Origin: Oxalobacteraceae bacterium AB_14
GTDB lineage: Bacteria > Pseudomonadota > Gammaproteobacteria > Burkholderiales > Burkholderiaceae_D
Assembly: GCA_000381565.1 (NCBI GenBank)
Contig: KB906725.1
Coordinates: forward strand, 625,785-689,784
Length of the DNA: 64,000 nucleotides
Reading direction: 5' to 3'
Part shown: positions 8,409-18,000 of the stretch, piece after piece
Position numbering within the stretch: the first letter of the stretch is position 1
Layout: every line of letters starts with the position of its first letter
Notes under the pieces: model-generated
What the model was told of the DNA's origin: nothing
The model's database searches: none
Seen by the model: only the letters and a program-made list of their open reading frames with translations
Program-made: the position numbers and the translations under genes

Positions 8409-8900
8409 ATGAAACCGATCACAATCGCGATGCTGGCTGCCGCGTTGAGCGCAGCCCCGGCCTGGGCGCTGGAGAAGGGCGCCGCCGCGCCGCAGTTCGA
8501 CCTGCAAGGAGTGGACGGCGCGGTGAAGCTGGCCAAGCTGCAGGGCAAGGTGGTGTATGTGGACTTCTGGGCCTCCTGGTGCGGCCCGTGCCGCCAGTCC
8601 TTCCCGTGGATGAACGAGATGCAGGCCAAGTACGGCGCCAGGGGTTTGCAGATCATCGGCGTCAACGTCGACGCCAACAGCGCCGACGCGCGCCAGTTCC
8701 TGACGACGACGCCGGCGCGCTTCTCCATCGGCTTCGATCCGCAAGGCGCCACGCCGCGCAGCTACGGCATCAAGGGCATGCCGAGCAGCGTGCTGATTGG
8801 ACCGGACGGCAAGGTGCTGCTGGAGCATTCCGGCTTCCGCGACACCGACCGCGCCGAGTTGGAAAGCAAAATCCAGAACGCGTTGGGAGTCGTTAAATGA
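8409..8900 (+). CDS. TlpA/ResA-like periplasmic thioredoxin
   Basis: Thiol-disulfide oxidoreductase of 163 aa. A cleavable signal peptide (residues 1-20, SAAPAWA-LE) is followed by a TlpA-like AhpC/TSA-type thioredoxin fold. The active site WASWCGPC (W57, C58, C61), the family PxFxLxxxDG opening and the cis-Pro loop GMPSSVLIGPDGK are all present. Such proteins reduce disulfides in exported partners such as apo-cytochrome c. Plausible partners here are the CASCH cytochrome encoded just upstream and the Cys-rich DUF4266 lipoprotein whose start codon overlaps its stop (ATGA at 8897-8900). DsbD, encoded later in the same run, is the expected source of electrons (inference). Confidence 0.9.
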   Translation: MKPITIAMLAAALSAAPAWALEKGAAAPQFDLQGVDGAVKLAKLQGKVVYVDFWASWCGPCRQSFPWMNEMQAKYGARGLQIIGVNVDANSADARQFLTTTPARFSIGFDPQGATPRSYGIKGMPSSVLIGPDGKVLLEHSGFRDTDRAELESKIQNALGVVK

Positions 8901-9112
8901 AATCGCTACTGTTGATCGCGCTGGCGGCCGGCCTGTCCGGCTGTACTTCGCTGGGCAATGTGCGGCCCTGGGAGAAGGGCACGCTGGCGCGCTCCGAGAT
9001 GACCTTCGGCGACGGCCATATGTTCACACGCTTCGACGACCATATCTACACCAGCCGCGAGGCTTCGTCCGGCGGCGCCGGTGTGGGTGGCGGCGGTTGC
9101 GGCTGCAATTGA
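8897..9112 (+). CDS. DUF4266 small lipoprotein with C-terminal GGGGCGC
   Basis: 71-aa predicted lipoprotein. The signal peptide has a clear lipobox LSGC with lipidated Cys16. The mature part contains RPWEKGTLARSEM and HIYTSREAS, the DUF4266 signature, and ends in Gly-rich GVGGGGCGCN with two Cys (68 and 70). DUF4266 genes are typically followed by DUF3570 and apbE genes, as here; no function is established. The terminal Cys pair suggests a metal, heme or disulfide role, but that is inference. The start overlaps the TlpA stop and the DUF3570 start lies 8 bp after its stop. Confidence 0.85.
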   Translation: MKSLLLIALAAGLSGCTSLGNVRPWEKGTLARSEMTFGDGHMFTRFDDHIYTSREASSGGAGVGGGGCGCN

Positions 9113-9120
9113 GGACCACC

Positions 9121-10263
9121 ATGACGAGTAACGAAGACAAGGCATCGGGGCGCGGCTTGGCCGCCTCCCTCATGACGGCGGCGCTGATGCTGCCCGGCGT
9201 GCAGGCGCATGCCGAAACGCCGCCGGCCAACGGCAACATCACGCTGGGCTATCTGAACTACAAGGACAGCCAGTCTGGCCTGGACCGCATCACCGTGCAT
9301 TCGCCGTCGGTGGCTATCATGGCGCCGGTGGCCGGTGTGTGGAGCATCGGCGCCTCGCTGGTGTCGGACGATGTGTCGGGCGCTTCGCCGCGCTATCACA
9401 CGGCGATCTCCGGCGCCTCGCACATGCAGGACCATCGCACGGCGGGCGATGCGTCGGCGACCCGCTATTTCGAACGGGGCAGCGTGACCGTCGGCGCGGC
9501 GTATTCGAGCGAGCACGATTACGTGTCGCGCGCGCTGTCGCTGCAAGCCAGCATGGAGAGCGAGAGCAAGAACACCACGTGGACCGTCGGCGTCGGCCAC
9601 GTGGACGATCGCATCGATCCGGTCAACAAGATTGTCAGCCACGAGAAGAAGCGCACCAGCAGCCTGCTGCTGGGCGTGACGCAGGTGCTGACGGCCAATG
9701 ACATCGCCCAGCTGACGCTGACGCACAGCCAAGGCGAGGGCTATTTCTCCGATCCGTACAAGGCGCTGGACAACCGTCCGCGCAGCCGCAACGAGAGCAC
9801 GCTGCTGGCGCGCTGGAATCACCACCTGGCGTCTACCGGCGGCACCAGCCGGCTGTCCTACCGCTACTACCGCGACAGTTTCGGCGTGCGCGGGCATACG
9901 CTGGGCGCCGAATATGTGCAGCCGCTGTCGCAGGGCTGGACCGTGACGCCGGAAGTGCGGCTGTATTCGCAGAGCGCGGCGAGCTTCTACTACGATCCGT
10001 TCTACGACGCCAAGCTGGGTGCGCCGTTCCCGCCGGGGTACAACGGCAGCGGCTACATGTCGGCCGACCAGCGCCTGTCCGGTTTCGGCGCGGTGACGTT
10101 GGGGCTAAAGGTCAGCAAGCAGCTGGACAAGCTGTGGTCCGCCGATGTGAAGGCGGCGGTGTACCAGCAGCGCGGCAGCTGGCGCCTGTTCCACGAAGGC
10201 AGTCCTGGCCTGGATGCGTTGCGGGCGCAGACGATACAGATAGCGATCAACCGGCAGTGGTAG
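9121..10263 (+). CDS. DUF3570 domain-containing protein, probable outer-membrane beta-barrel
   Basis: 380 aa with an N-terminal signal (residues 10-31, PGVQAHA-ET). The rest is a pattern of alternating amphipathic strands, for example TLGYLNYKDS, WSIGASLVSD and TLGAEYVQPL, ending with IQIAINRQW; the terminal aromatic fits outer-membrane insertion. Residues 83-89 (DDVSGAS) fit the Dxx[S/T]GA[S/T] pattern at which ApbE attaches FMN, and the apbE gene is directly downstream. The family recurs in DUF4266-DUF3570-apbE clusters. The ATG at 9121 is chosen because it is 8 bp after DUF4266 and gives a signal peptide, although the frame is open far upstream. Confidence 0.85.
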   Translation: MTSNEDKASGRGLAASLMTAALMLPGVQAHAETPPANGNITLGYLNYKDSQSGLDRITVHSPSVAIMAPVAGVWSIGASLVSDDVSGASPRYHTAISGASHMQDHRTAGDASATRYFERGSVTVGAAYSSEHDYVSRALSLQASMESESKNTTWTVGVGHVDDRIDPVNKIVSHEKKRTSSLLLGVTQVLTANDIAQLTLTHSQGEGYFSDPYKALDNRPRSRNESTLLARWNHHLASTGGTSRLSYRYYRDSFGVRGHTLGAEYVQPLSQGWTVTPEVRLYSQSAASFYYDPFYDAKLGAPFPPGYNGSGYMSADQRLSGFGAVTLGLKVSKQLDKLWSADVKAAVYQQRGSWRLFHEGSPGLDALRAQTIQIAINRQW

Positions 10264-10265
10264 AA

Positions 10266-10293
10266 GCAAAATGATCGACGCAAAATGATCGAC
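10266..10293 (+). repeat. 14-bp tandem duplication at the apbE start
   Basis: GCAAAATGATCGAC occurs twice head to tail (10266-10279 and 10280-10293). Each copy supplies an ATG (10271 and 10285); they are 14 bp apart and therefore in different frames. Only the second opens apbE. Confidence 0.9.
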
Positions 10294-11181
10294 GCAATTC
10301 ACCGCACCACGTTCCAGGCCATGGCCAGCCGCTGCGAGTTGCGGTTTGCCGCGCCGGACGCGCAGTCGGCGGCGCTGCTGGCGCAGCGCGCCATGGACGA
10401 GGTGCTGCGTATCGAAACCAAGTATTCGCGCTACCGGCCGGACAGCGTCGTCTCGCGCATCAACGCGGCGGCAGGCAAGGAGGCGGTGGATTGCGACAGC
10501 GAGACCATGTCGTTGATGGGCTACGCGGCGGCGCTGCACGGCGCCAGCGAGGGGCTGTTCGACATCACCTCCGGTGTGCTGCGGCGGGCCTGGGATTTTC
10601 GCCAGCCCAAGGTGCCGCGCAGGGAAGTGCTGGAGCCCTTGCTGGCGCTGGTCGGCTGGGACAAGGTGGCTTGCGGCGCGCAGGATGTGTATCTGCGCCA
10701 GGCCGGCATGGAGATCGATTTCGGCGGCTTCGGCAAGGAGTATGCGGCGGACCGCGCGGCGGCGCTGCTGGCCGACGCGGGCGTCAGGCATGGTTATGTG
10801 AACCTGGGCGGCGACATGCGCTTCATCGGTCCGCGCCTGAACGGGCGGCCGTGGAACATCGGCATCCAGGACCCGCGCGATGCGGACAGCGTGATCGCGA
10901 GCATACCGGTCAGCACCGGCGCGCTGGCCACCAGCGGCGACTATGAGCGCTACTTCGAGCTCGATGGGCGGCGCTACTGCCACATCCTCGATCCGCGCGA
11001 CGGCATGCCGGTGCGCTACTGGCGCTCGGTCAGCGTGCTGGCGCCGATGGCGATCGCCGCCGGCAGCTGCTCGACCATCGCGATGCTGAAGCAGCGGGAT
11101 GGCTTGAATTTTTTGAATGCGTCGGACATGGGGTATCTGGCCGTGAACGATCAGGGACAGATGCTGTTCAGGGATGTTTGA
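10285..11181 (+). CDS. apbE: FAD:protein FMN transferase
   Basis: 298 aa. Transfers FMN from FAD to a Ser/Thr hydroxyl of target proteins, normally in the periplasm. Motifs: FQAMASRCELRF at the start, IETKYSRYRPDSVVSRIN, DITSGVLRRAWDF, GMEIDFGGFGKEYAADRAA, GYVNLGGDMRFIG, and the nucleotide/Mg-binding STGALATSGDYERYF with HILDPRDGMPV. No signal peptide or lipobox is visible at the chosen start, so either export uses another route or the protein acts before export of its target. It is preceded by a 14-bp tandem duplication that duplicates the start codon out of frame. It lies 21 bp after DUF3570, the probable substrate, and is followed within about 11 bp by dsbD. Confidence 0.93.
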   Translation: MIDAIHRTTFQAMASRCELRFAAPDAQSAALLAQRAMDEVLRIETKYSRYRPDSVVSRINAAAGKEAVDCDSETMSLMGYAAALHGASEGLFDITSGVLRRAWDFRQPKVPRREVLEPLLALVGWDKVACGAQDVYLRQAGMEIDFGGFGKEYAADRAAALLADAGVRHGYVNLGGDMRFIGPRLNGRPWNIGIQDPRDADSVIASIPVSTGALATSGDYERYFELDGRRYCHILDPRDGMPVRYWRSVSVLAPMAIAAGSCSTIAMLKQRDGLNFLNASDMGYLAVNDQGQMLFRDV

Positions 11182-11192
11182 ATAGGATGGAA

Positions 11193-13016
11193 ATGATGAA
11201 CAATTGGATGACGCGCTTGATGGCGCTGCTGGTGGCGGTGGTTGCACTGGCCCCCGGCGCACGGGCGGATGATTTCCTGGAGCCGGATCAGGCGTTCCAG
11301 CTGAAGGGTGAGCTGGTCGATGCGCACACGGTTCGCCTGTCGTGGGCAATCGCACCGGGCTATCATTTGTACCGGGACCGCTTGAGTTTCAAAGCGGATG
11401 GCGCGCAGCTGGAAGCGCCGGCGCTGCCGGCAGGGCTGCGCAAGTTCGACACCAACTTCAACCAGGAGATGGAGACTTACCAGGACAGTCTGGTGGTCAA
11501 ACTGCCGGTTGCCGCCACGGCGGCGTTCACGCTGCAAGTGGGTTATCAGGGCTGCGCGGACGCGGGCCTGTGCTATTCGCCGGCGACGCAGAGCTACCGC
11601 GTCGATCCATCGGCGCCGGGCAAGCTGGTGGCCGTTGAGGCGCCGTCGACCGGCGTGTCGCCCACGGCGGCCGGCGCGCCGGCAGCATCGGCCGCCGCGC
11701 CGGACCATGAAGACGACAGCTCGCTGGCCCAGCGCACGCTGCAAAGCGGCAGCGCATGGCGCATCGGGCTGGCCTTCCTCGCCTTCGGCCTGCTGCTGTC
11801 GTTCACGCCGTGCGTGCTGCCGATGGTGCCCATCCTGTCCTCGATCATCGTCGGCGAAGGCGCGGTGTCGCGCAGCCGCGGCTTCTCGCTGGCGCTGGCG
11901 TATTGCCTGGGCATGGCGCTGGTCTACACCTCGCTCGGCGTGGCGGCAGGCCTGGCCGGCGAAGGGCTGGCCGGCGCACTGCAAAAGCCGTGGGTGCTGC
12001 TGACCTTCGGCGCGCTGCTGGTCGGCCTGGCCTTGTCGATGTTCGATGTCTACCAGTTGCAGCTGCCGAGCGCCCTGCAAAGCCGCTTGAGCGCGACCAG
12101 CGGCAATATGGGCGGCGGCCGCTTCGCCGGCGTGTTCGTCATGGGCGCCTTGTCGGCGCTGATCGTCGGCCCGTGCGTGGCCGGGCCGCTGGCCGGGGCG
12201 CTGCTCTACATCAGCCAGACGCGCAACGTCTGGACCGGCGGCTGGGCCCTGTTCTCGATGGCGGTCGGCATGAGCGTGCCGCTGCTGTTGACCGGGATCT
12301 CGGCCGGCAGCCTGCTGCCGCGCGCCGGCGCCTGGATGAACGGCGTGAAGAAAATCTTCGGCCTGCTGCTGATCGCGGTGGCGATCTGGATGATCACGCC
12401 GGTGTTCCCGGTGACAGTGATGATGGCTTTGTGGGGCATGTTCGCGCTGTTGTGCGCAGTGTTCCTGCATGTGTTCGAGCCGTTGCCTGCGAAGAGCGGC
12501 GCGGGCCTGGGCGCCTATGTCGGCAAGACGCTGGGACTGGCCTTCCTGGTCGGCGGCTTGCTTGAACTGGCGGGCGCCGCCAGCGCCGGCCGCGACGTGC
12601 TGCAACCGCTGGGCCACCTGAGCCTCGCCCGCACCGGAGGCGCGGCGCCGGCCGGCGAGGAGATCCGCTTCAGCCGCATCAAGACCGTGGCCGAACTGGA
12701 TCAGGTGCTGGCGTCGAGCACCACGCCGGTGATGCTGGACTTCTACGCCGACTGGTGCGTGTCCTGCAAGGAGATGGAGCGCTTCACCTTCTCCAAGCCG
12801 GCCGTCAGCGGCAAGTTGAAGCAGGTGCGTTTGATCCAGGTGGACGTCACCGCCAACAGCGCCGACGACAAGGCCTTGATGAAGCGCTTCGGCCTGTTCG
12901 GCCCACCGGGCATCATCCTGTTCAACGGCGGCAAGGAAATCCCCAACAGCCGCGTGATCGGCTTTCTGGCGCCGGAACCTTTCGTCCAGCACCTGGACCG
13001 CCACCTTACTTCCTGA
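11193..13016 (+). CDS. dsbD: Thiol:disulfide interchange protein DsbD
   Basis: 607-aa inner-membrane electron conduit from cytosolic thioredoxin to periplasmic thiol reductases. Signal peptide to ARA-DD (residue 25). The N-terminal alpha domain has its redox pair in GCADAGLC (C121, C127). The eight-TM beta domain has FTPCVLPM (C207) and GPCVAGPL (C328). The C-terminal gamma thioredoxin domain has DWCVSC (C522, C525). All six catalytic Cys are present. ATG 11193 or 11196 is preferred because AGGATGGA sits upstream; an in-frame TTG at 11178 would overlap the apbE stop. It closes the operon and would supply reducing power to the TlpA-like protein encoded upstream. Confidence 0.94.
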   Translation: MMNNWMTRLMALLVAVVALAPGARADDFLEPDQAFQLKGELVDAHTVRLSWAIAPGYHLYRDRLSFKADGAQLEAPALPAGLRKFDTNFNQEMETYQDSLVVKLPVAATAAFTLQVGYQGCADAGLCYSPATQSYRVDPSAPGKLVAVEAPSTGVSPTAAGAPAASAAAPDHEDDSSLAQRTLQSGSAWRIGLAFLAFGLLLSFTPCVLPMVPILSSIIVGEGAVSRSRGFSLALAYCLGMALVYTSLGVAAGLAGEGLAGALQKPWVLLTFGALLVGLALSMFDVYQLQLPSALQSRLSATSGNMGGGRFAGVFVMGALSALIVGPCVAGPLAGALLYISQTRNVWTGGWALFSMAVGMSVPLLLTGISAGSLLPRAGAWMNGVKKIFGLLLIAVAIWMITPVFPVTVMMALWGMFALLCAVFLHVFEPLPAKSGAGLGAYVGKTLGLAFLVGGLLELAGAASAGRDVLQPLGHLSLARTGGAAPAGEEIRFSRIKTVAELDQVLASSTTPVMLDFYADWCVSCKEMERFTFSKPAVSGKLKQVRLIQVDVTANSADDKALMKRFGLFGPPGIILFNGGKEIPNSRVIGFLAPEPFVQHLDRHLTS

Positions 13017-13038
13017 GCCGCACCCCGCACGGCCAGGC

Positions 13039-13068
13039 GGGGCCGGACCCTCTCCGGGGTCCGACCCC
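13039..13068. repeat. Inverted repeat GGGGCCGGACCC/GGGTCCGACCCC after dsbD
   Basis: A 12-nt arm pair with a 2-nt mismatch and a short loop (TCTCCG) lies 22 bp after the dsbD stop. It lacks a T-tract, so it is not a classic intrinsic terminator. The GGGTCCGACCCC type looks like a dispersed intergenic repeat. Confidence 0.6.
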
Positions 13069-13108
13069 TAAGCGGAGCAGCAAGCGTATCGCTAAAGGCA
13101 CGCGGGGT

Positions 13109-13630
13109 TCAAACCAGCGGCAGCGCGGTGGTGTCCTTGATGCGCTGCAGGGCGAACGAGGATTTCACGTCCAGCACCGCCGGGTGGCGCAGCAGCGTCG
13201 CCATCATGAAGCGCGAGAAGTGGTCCATGTCTTCCACGTGCACCCGCAGCAGGTAATCCATTTCGCCCGTCATCGCATAGCAGGCCACCACTTCCGGCCA
13301 CTGCTCCACCGACACCGCGAAATCCGCGCGCGGCGACACCGGCGCGTTGGGCGCGCCGAGCGCGCGGGCGTTGCTGTGCGCCGCCGCATCGCTGTGCTTC
13401 TCCAGCCGCACGTTGACGTAGGCCAGCAGGCCCAGGCCGATCTTGTCCGGGTCCAGCAACGCCACGTACTGGCGGATCACGCCCGCCTCTTCCAGCCGCT
13501 TGATGCGGCGCAGGCAGGGCGACGGCGACAAGGCCACCAGTTCCGCCACATCCTGGTTCGACAGCCGGCCGTCGGCCTGCAGAATTGACAAAATTTTACG
13601 GTCGGTTTTGTCCAGCGCAATTTTGGTCAT
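13109..13630 (-). CDS. Lrp/AsnC family transcriptional regulator
   Basis: 173 aa. N-terminal winged helix-turn-helix: LDKTDRKILSILQADGRLS, then LSPSPCLRRIKRLEEAGVI (residues 8-55). The C-terminal RAM ligand-binding domain follows (LLAYVNVRLEKH, ACYAMTGEMDYLLRVHVEDM). A roughly 20-residue insertion (AHSNARALGAPNAPVSPRAD) in the RAM domain is unusual. It is divergent from hppD with 126 bp between starts, containing a perfect palindrome GCAATATTATTGC. By position it most likely controls the hppD/ior pathway in response to an aromatic or branched amino acid; that is inference from context. Confidence 0.92.
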   Translation of the reverse strand: MTKIALDKTDRKILSILQADGRLSNQDVAELVALSPSPCLRRIKRLEEAGVIRQYVALLDPDKIGLGLLAYVNVRLEKHSDAAAHSNARALGAPNAPVSPRADFAVSVEQWPEVVACYAMTGEMDYLLRVHVEDMDHFSRFMMATLLRHPAVLDVKSSFALQRIKDTTALPLV

Positions 13631-13656
13631 AAATACCTCAAAAAATCATGGTTCAG

Positions 13657-13702
13657 GCAATATTATTGCGCACATTGGCAATCCATGGGAATTGTTTGCA
13701 AT
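13657..13702. promoter_or_regulatory. Probable Lrp-type operators in the hppD/regulator divergent region
   Basis: GCAATATTATTGC (13657-13669) is a perfect 13-bp palindrome. ATTGTTTGCAAT (13691-13702) is a second AT-rich imperfect dyad one to three helical turns away. They lie between the two start codons and upstream of a TATACT -10-like box (13724-13729) for hppD, which has no good -35, as expected for an activated promoter. Confidence 0.45.
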
Positions 13703-13756
13703 TTAATGCTGGTGAAGCGGGTCTATACTGTGCGCTATTCAAAGAAGGAGACTCGC

Positions 13757-14869
<1,113 letters not shown>

Positions 14870-15039
14870 GTAACAAGGGTGGAAAGCCGGTAGTCCCGCA
14901 CAGAACGGGGCGCAGGCCTGTGGTACCCTATAAAAAACCACATTTTTCCGTTCCGCCGTCTCCACAAGAGCCGGCGGATCGCGCGCGAATGGGCCAACGA
15001 GGCCCTGTAGCGCATGGCTTAAAGAATAATGGAGACACA

Positions 15040-18000
15040 ATGAACGCACCTCACAAGGGCTCGCAACTGGAGCCGGGCACGCACTCGGACAACGAAATTT
15101 CTCTCGACGACAAGTGGACGCTGGAACGCGGCCGGGCCTTCATGACCGGCACCCAGGCCCTGATCCGTCTACCGATGATGCAGCGCGAACGGGACCTGAA
15201 GGCAGGCCTGAACACCGCCGGCTACATCACCGGCTATCGCGGTTCCCCGGTCACCAGCGTCGACATGACGGCGATGAAGGCCAAGAAGTACCTGGACGCC
15301 CACCACGTCAAGTTCCATCCCGGGATGAACGAAGACCTGGCCGCCACCGCGGTCTGGGGCACGCAGCAAACCAATCTTTTCCAGGACGCCAAATACGACG
15401 GCGTCTTCTCCATGTGGTACGGCAAGGGCCCCGGCGTAGACCGCTGCGGCGACGTCTTCAAGCACGCCAACAACGCCGGTTCCGCCAAGCACGGCGGCGT
15501 GCTGGTGCTGGCCGGCGACGACCACGCGGCCAAATCCTCGTCCACCGCCCACCAGTCGGACCACATCCTCAACGCCTGCGGCATCCCGGTGCTGTATCCG
15601 TCGTCGGTGCAGGAATACATCGACTACGGCCTGCACGCCTGGGCCATGAGCCGCTACACCGGCCTGTGGGTGTCGATGAAGTGCGTCACCGACATCATCG
15701 AATCCGGCGCCGTGGTGGACTTCGACCCTGACCGCGTCAAGATCGAACTGCCGACCGACTTCGAGCTGCCAGCCGGCGGCCTGAATATCCGCTGGCCGGA
15801 CACCGTGCTCGATATGGAAGTGCGGATGAACAGCTACAAGTGGTACGCCGCGCTGGCCTACTGCCGCGCGAATAAACTCAACAAGATCATCTGGGATTCG
15901 CCGAAGGCGAAGATCGGCATCATCACCGCCGGCAAATCCTACCTGGACACGCGCCAGGCGCTGTCCGACCTGGGCATCGACGAGCAGGCCGCCGCCGACA
16001 TCGGCATCCGCCTGTACAAGATCGGCATGACCTGGCCGCTGGAAGCGGACGGCGTGCACGAATTCGCCAAGGGCCTGGACGAGATCCTGGTGGTCGAAGA
16101 AAAACGCCAGATCCTCGAATACGCGCTGAAGGAAGAGCTGTACAACCTGCCGGACGGCGAACGTCCGCGCGTGGTCGGCAAGTTCGACGACACCGGCGAA
16201 TGGAGCAACAAGGGCAAGACCGGCCACGGCGACTGGCTGCTGCCGGCCACCTATGAGCTGAACCCGGCGCAGATCGCGCGCGCCATCGCCTCGCGCATCG
16301 CCCACTACTGCGCCGGCCATCCGGTGGCGCAGCGCGTGCAGGAGCGCGTGGCCTTCCTGGAGGCGAAGGAACTGGCGCTCAAAACGCTGCCGTCCAAGCC
16401 GAATCCGGAAACCGACCGCACGCCGTTCTTCTGCTCCGGCTGCCCGCACAACACCTCGACCAAGGTGCCGGAAGGCTCGCGCGCGCTGGCCGGCATCGGC
16501 TGCCACTACATGGTGCTGTGGATGGACCGCGAAACCTCGACCTTCACCCACATGGGCGCCGAGGGCGTGACCTGGGTGGGCCAGGCGCCGTTCACCAACG
16601 AGAAGCACGTCTTCACCAACCTGGGCGACGGCACCTACTTCCACTCCGGGATCCTGGCGATCCGCGCGGCGGTGGCGGCCAAGGTCAACATCACCTACAA
16701 GATCCTGTTCAACGACGCCGTCGCCATGACCGGCGGCCAGCAGTTCGACGGTCCGCTCGATCCGGGCATGATCTCGCGCCAGATCGCCGCCGAAGGCGTC
16801 ACGCCGATCATCGTCGTCACCGACGAGCCGGAAAAATACCCGGCCGACTACAAATGGGCGGAAGGCGTCACCGTGCGCCATCGCAGCGAATTGATGGACG
16901 TGCAGCGCGAACTGCGCGACAAGCCGGGCGTGTCGGCCATGATCTACGACCAGACCTGCGCCTCCGAGAAGCGTCGCCGCCGGAAGCGCAATGAATACCC
17001 TGATCCGGCCAAGCGCGCCGTCATCAACGAAGCCGTCTGCGAAGGCTGCGGCGATTGCTCCGTGCAGTCCAACTGCCTGTCGGTGGAGCCGCTGGAGACG
17101 GAACTGGGCCGCAAGCGCCAGATCAACCAGTCGTCCTGCAACAAGGACTTCTCCTGCACCACCGGTTTCTGCCCGAGCTTTGTGACGGTCGAAGGCGGCG
17201 CGCTGAAGAAGCCGAAGAAGGCCGCCGTCGAAGGTGGTCCCAATGCGGGCCCGCAAGCGGTGTTGCCTGCGCCGGTGCTGCCGTCGACGGCGACGCCGTA
17301 CGGCATCCTGATCACCGGCATCGGCGGCACCGGCGTGGTGACGGTCGGCCAGATCCTGGCAGTGGCCGCGCACGTCGAAGGCAAGGGCGCCATCGTGCTG
17401 GACATGAGCGGACTGGCCCAGAAGGGCGGCCCGGTGATGTCGCACGTGCGCCTGGCGGATAAGCAGGCCGACCTGCACTCGACCCGCGTCGGCACCGGCA
17501 GCGCCGACCTGGTGGTGGGCTGCGACCTGATCGTCACCGCCTCGCGCGACGCCTTGTCGCGCATGGGCGAAGGCCGCACGCACGCGATGATCAACTCGAC
17601 CGGCTCGTCGACGGCGGCGTTTGTGAAGAATCCGGACTGGCAGTTCCCGGATGCTTCGTCGCGCGGCGAAATCGTCAGGGCCTGCGGCAACGAGCTGGTG
17701 GACTTCGTCGACGCCGGCCAGATCGCCACCGCGCTGATGGGCGACTCGATCGCCACCAATATGTTCATGCTCGGCTACGCGTTCCAGAAGGGCCATGTGC
17801 CGCTGAGCGAAGCGTCGCTGATCAAGGCGATCGAACTCAATGGCGTGTCGGTGGGCTTCAACAAATCGGCCTTCAACTGGGGCCGCACCGCCGCCCACGA
17901 CCTGGCATCCGTCACCAAGCTGACCACGCCGGCCAAGGTGATCGAGTTCAAGCGCATCCAGACGCTGGACGATGTCGTCGCCCGCCGCGTCGAGCTGCTG

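Noticed and set aside
11178..11192. TTG 11178 as dsbD start
   Set aside because: It would overlap apbE without a ribosome binding site; AGGATGGA upstream of 11193/11196 gives a better start and signal peptide.
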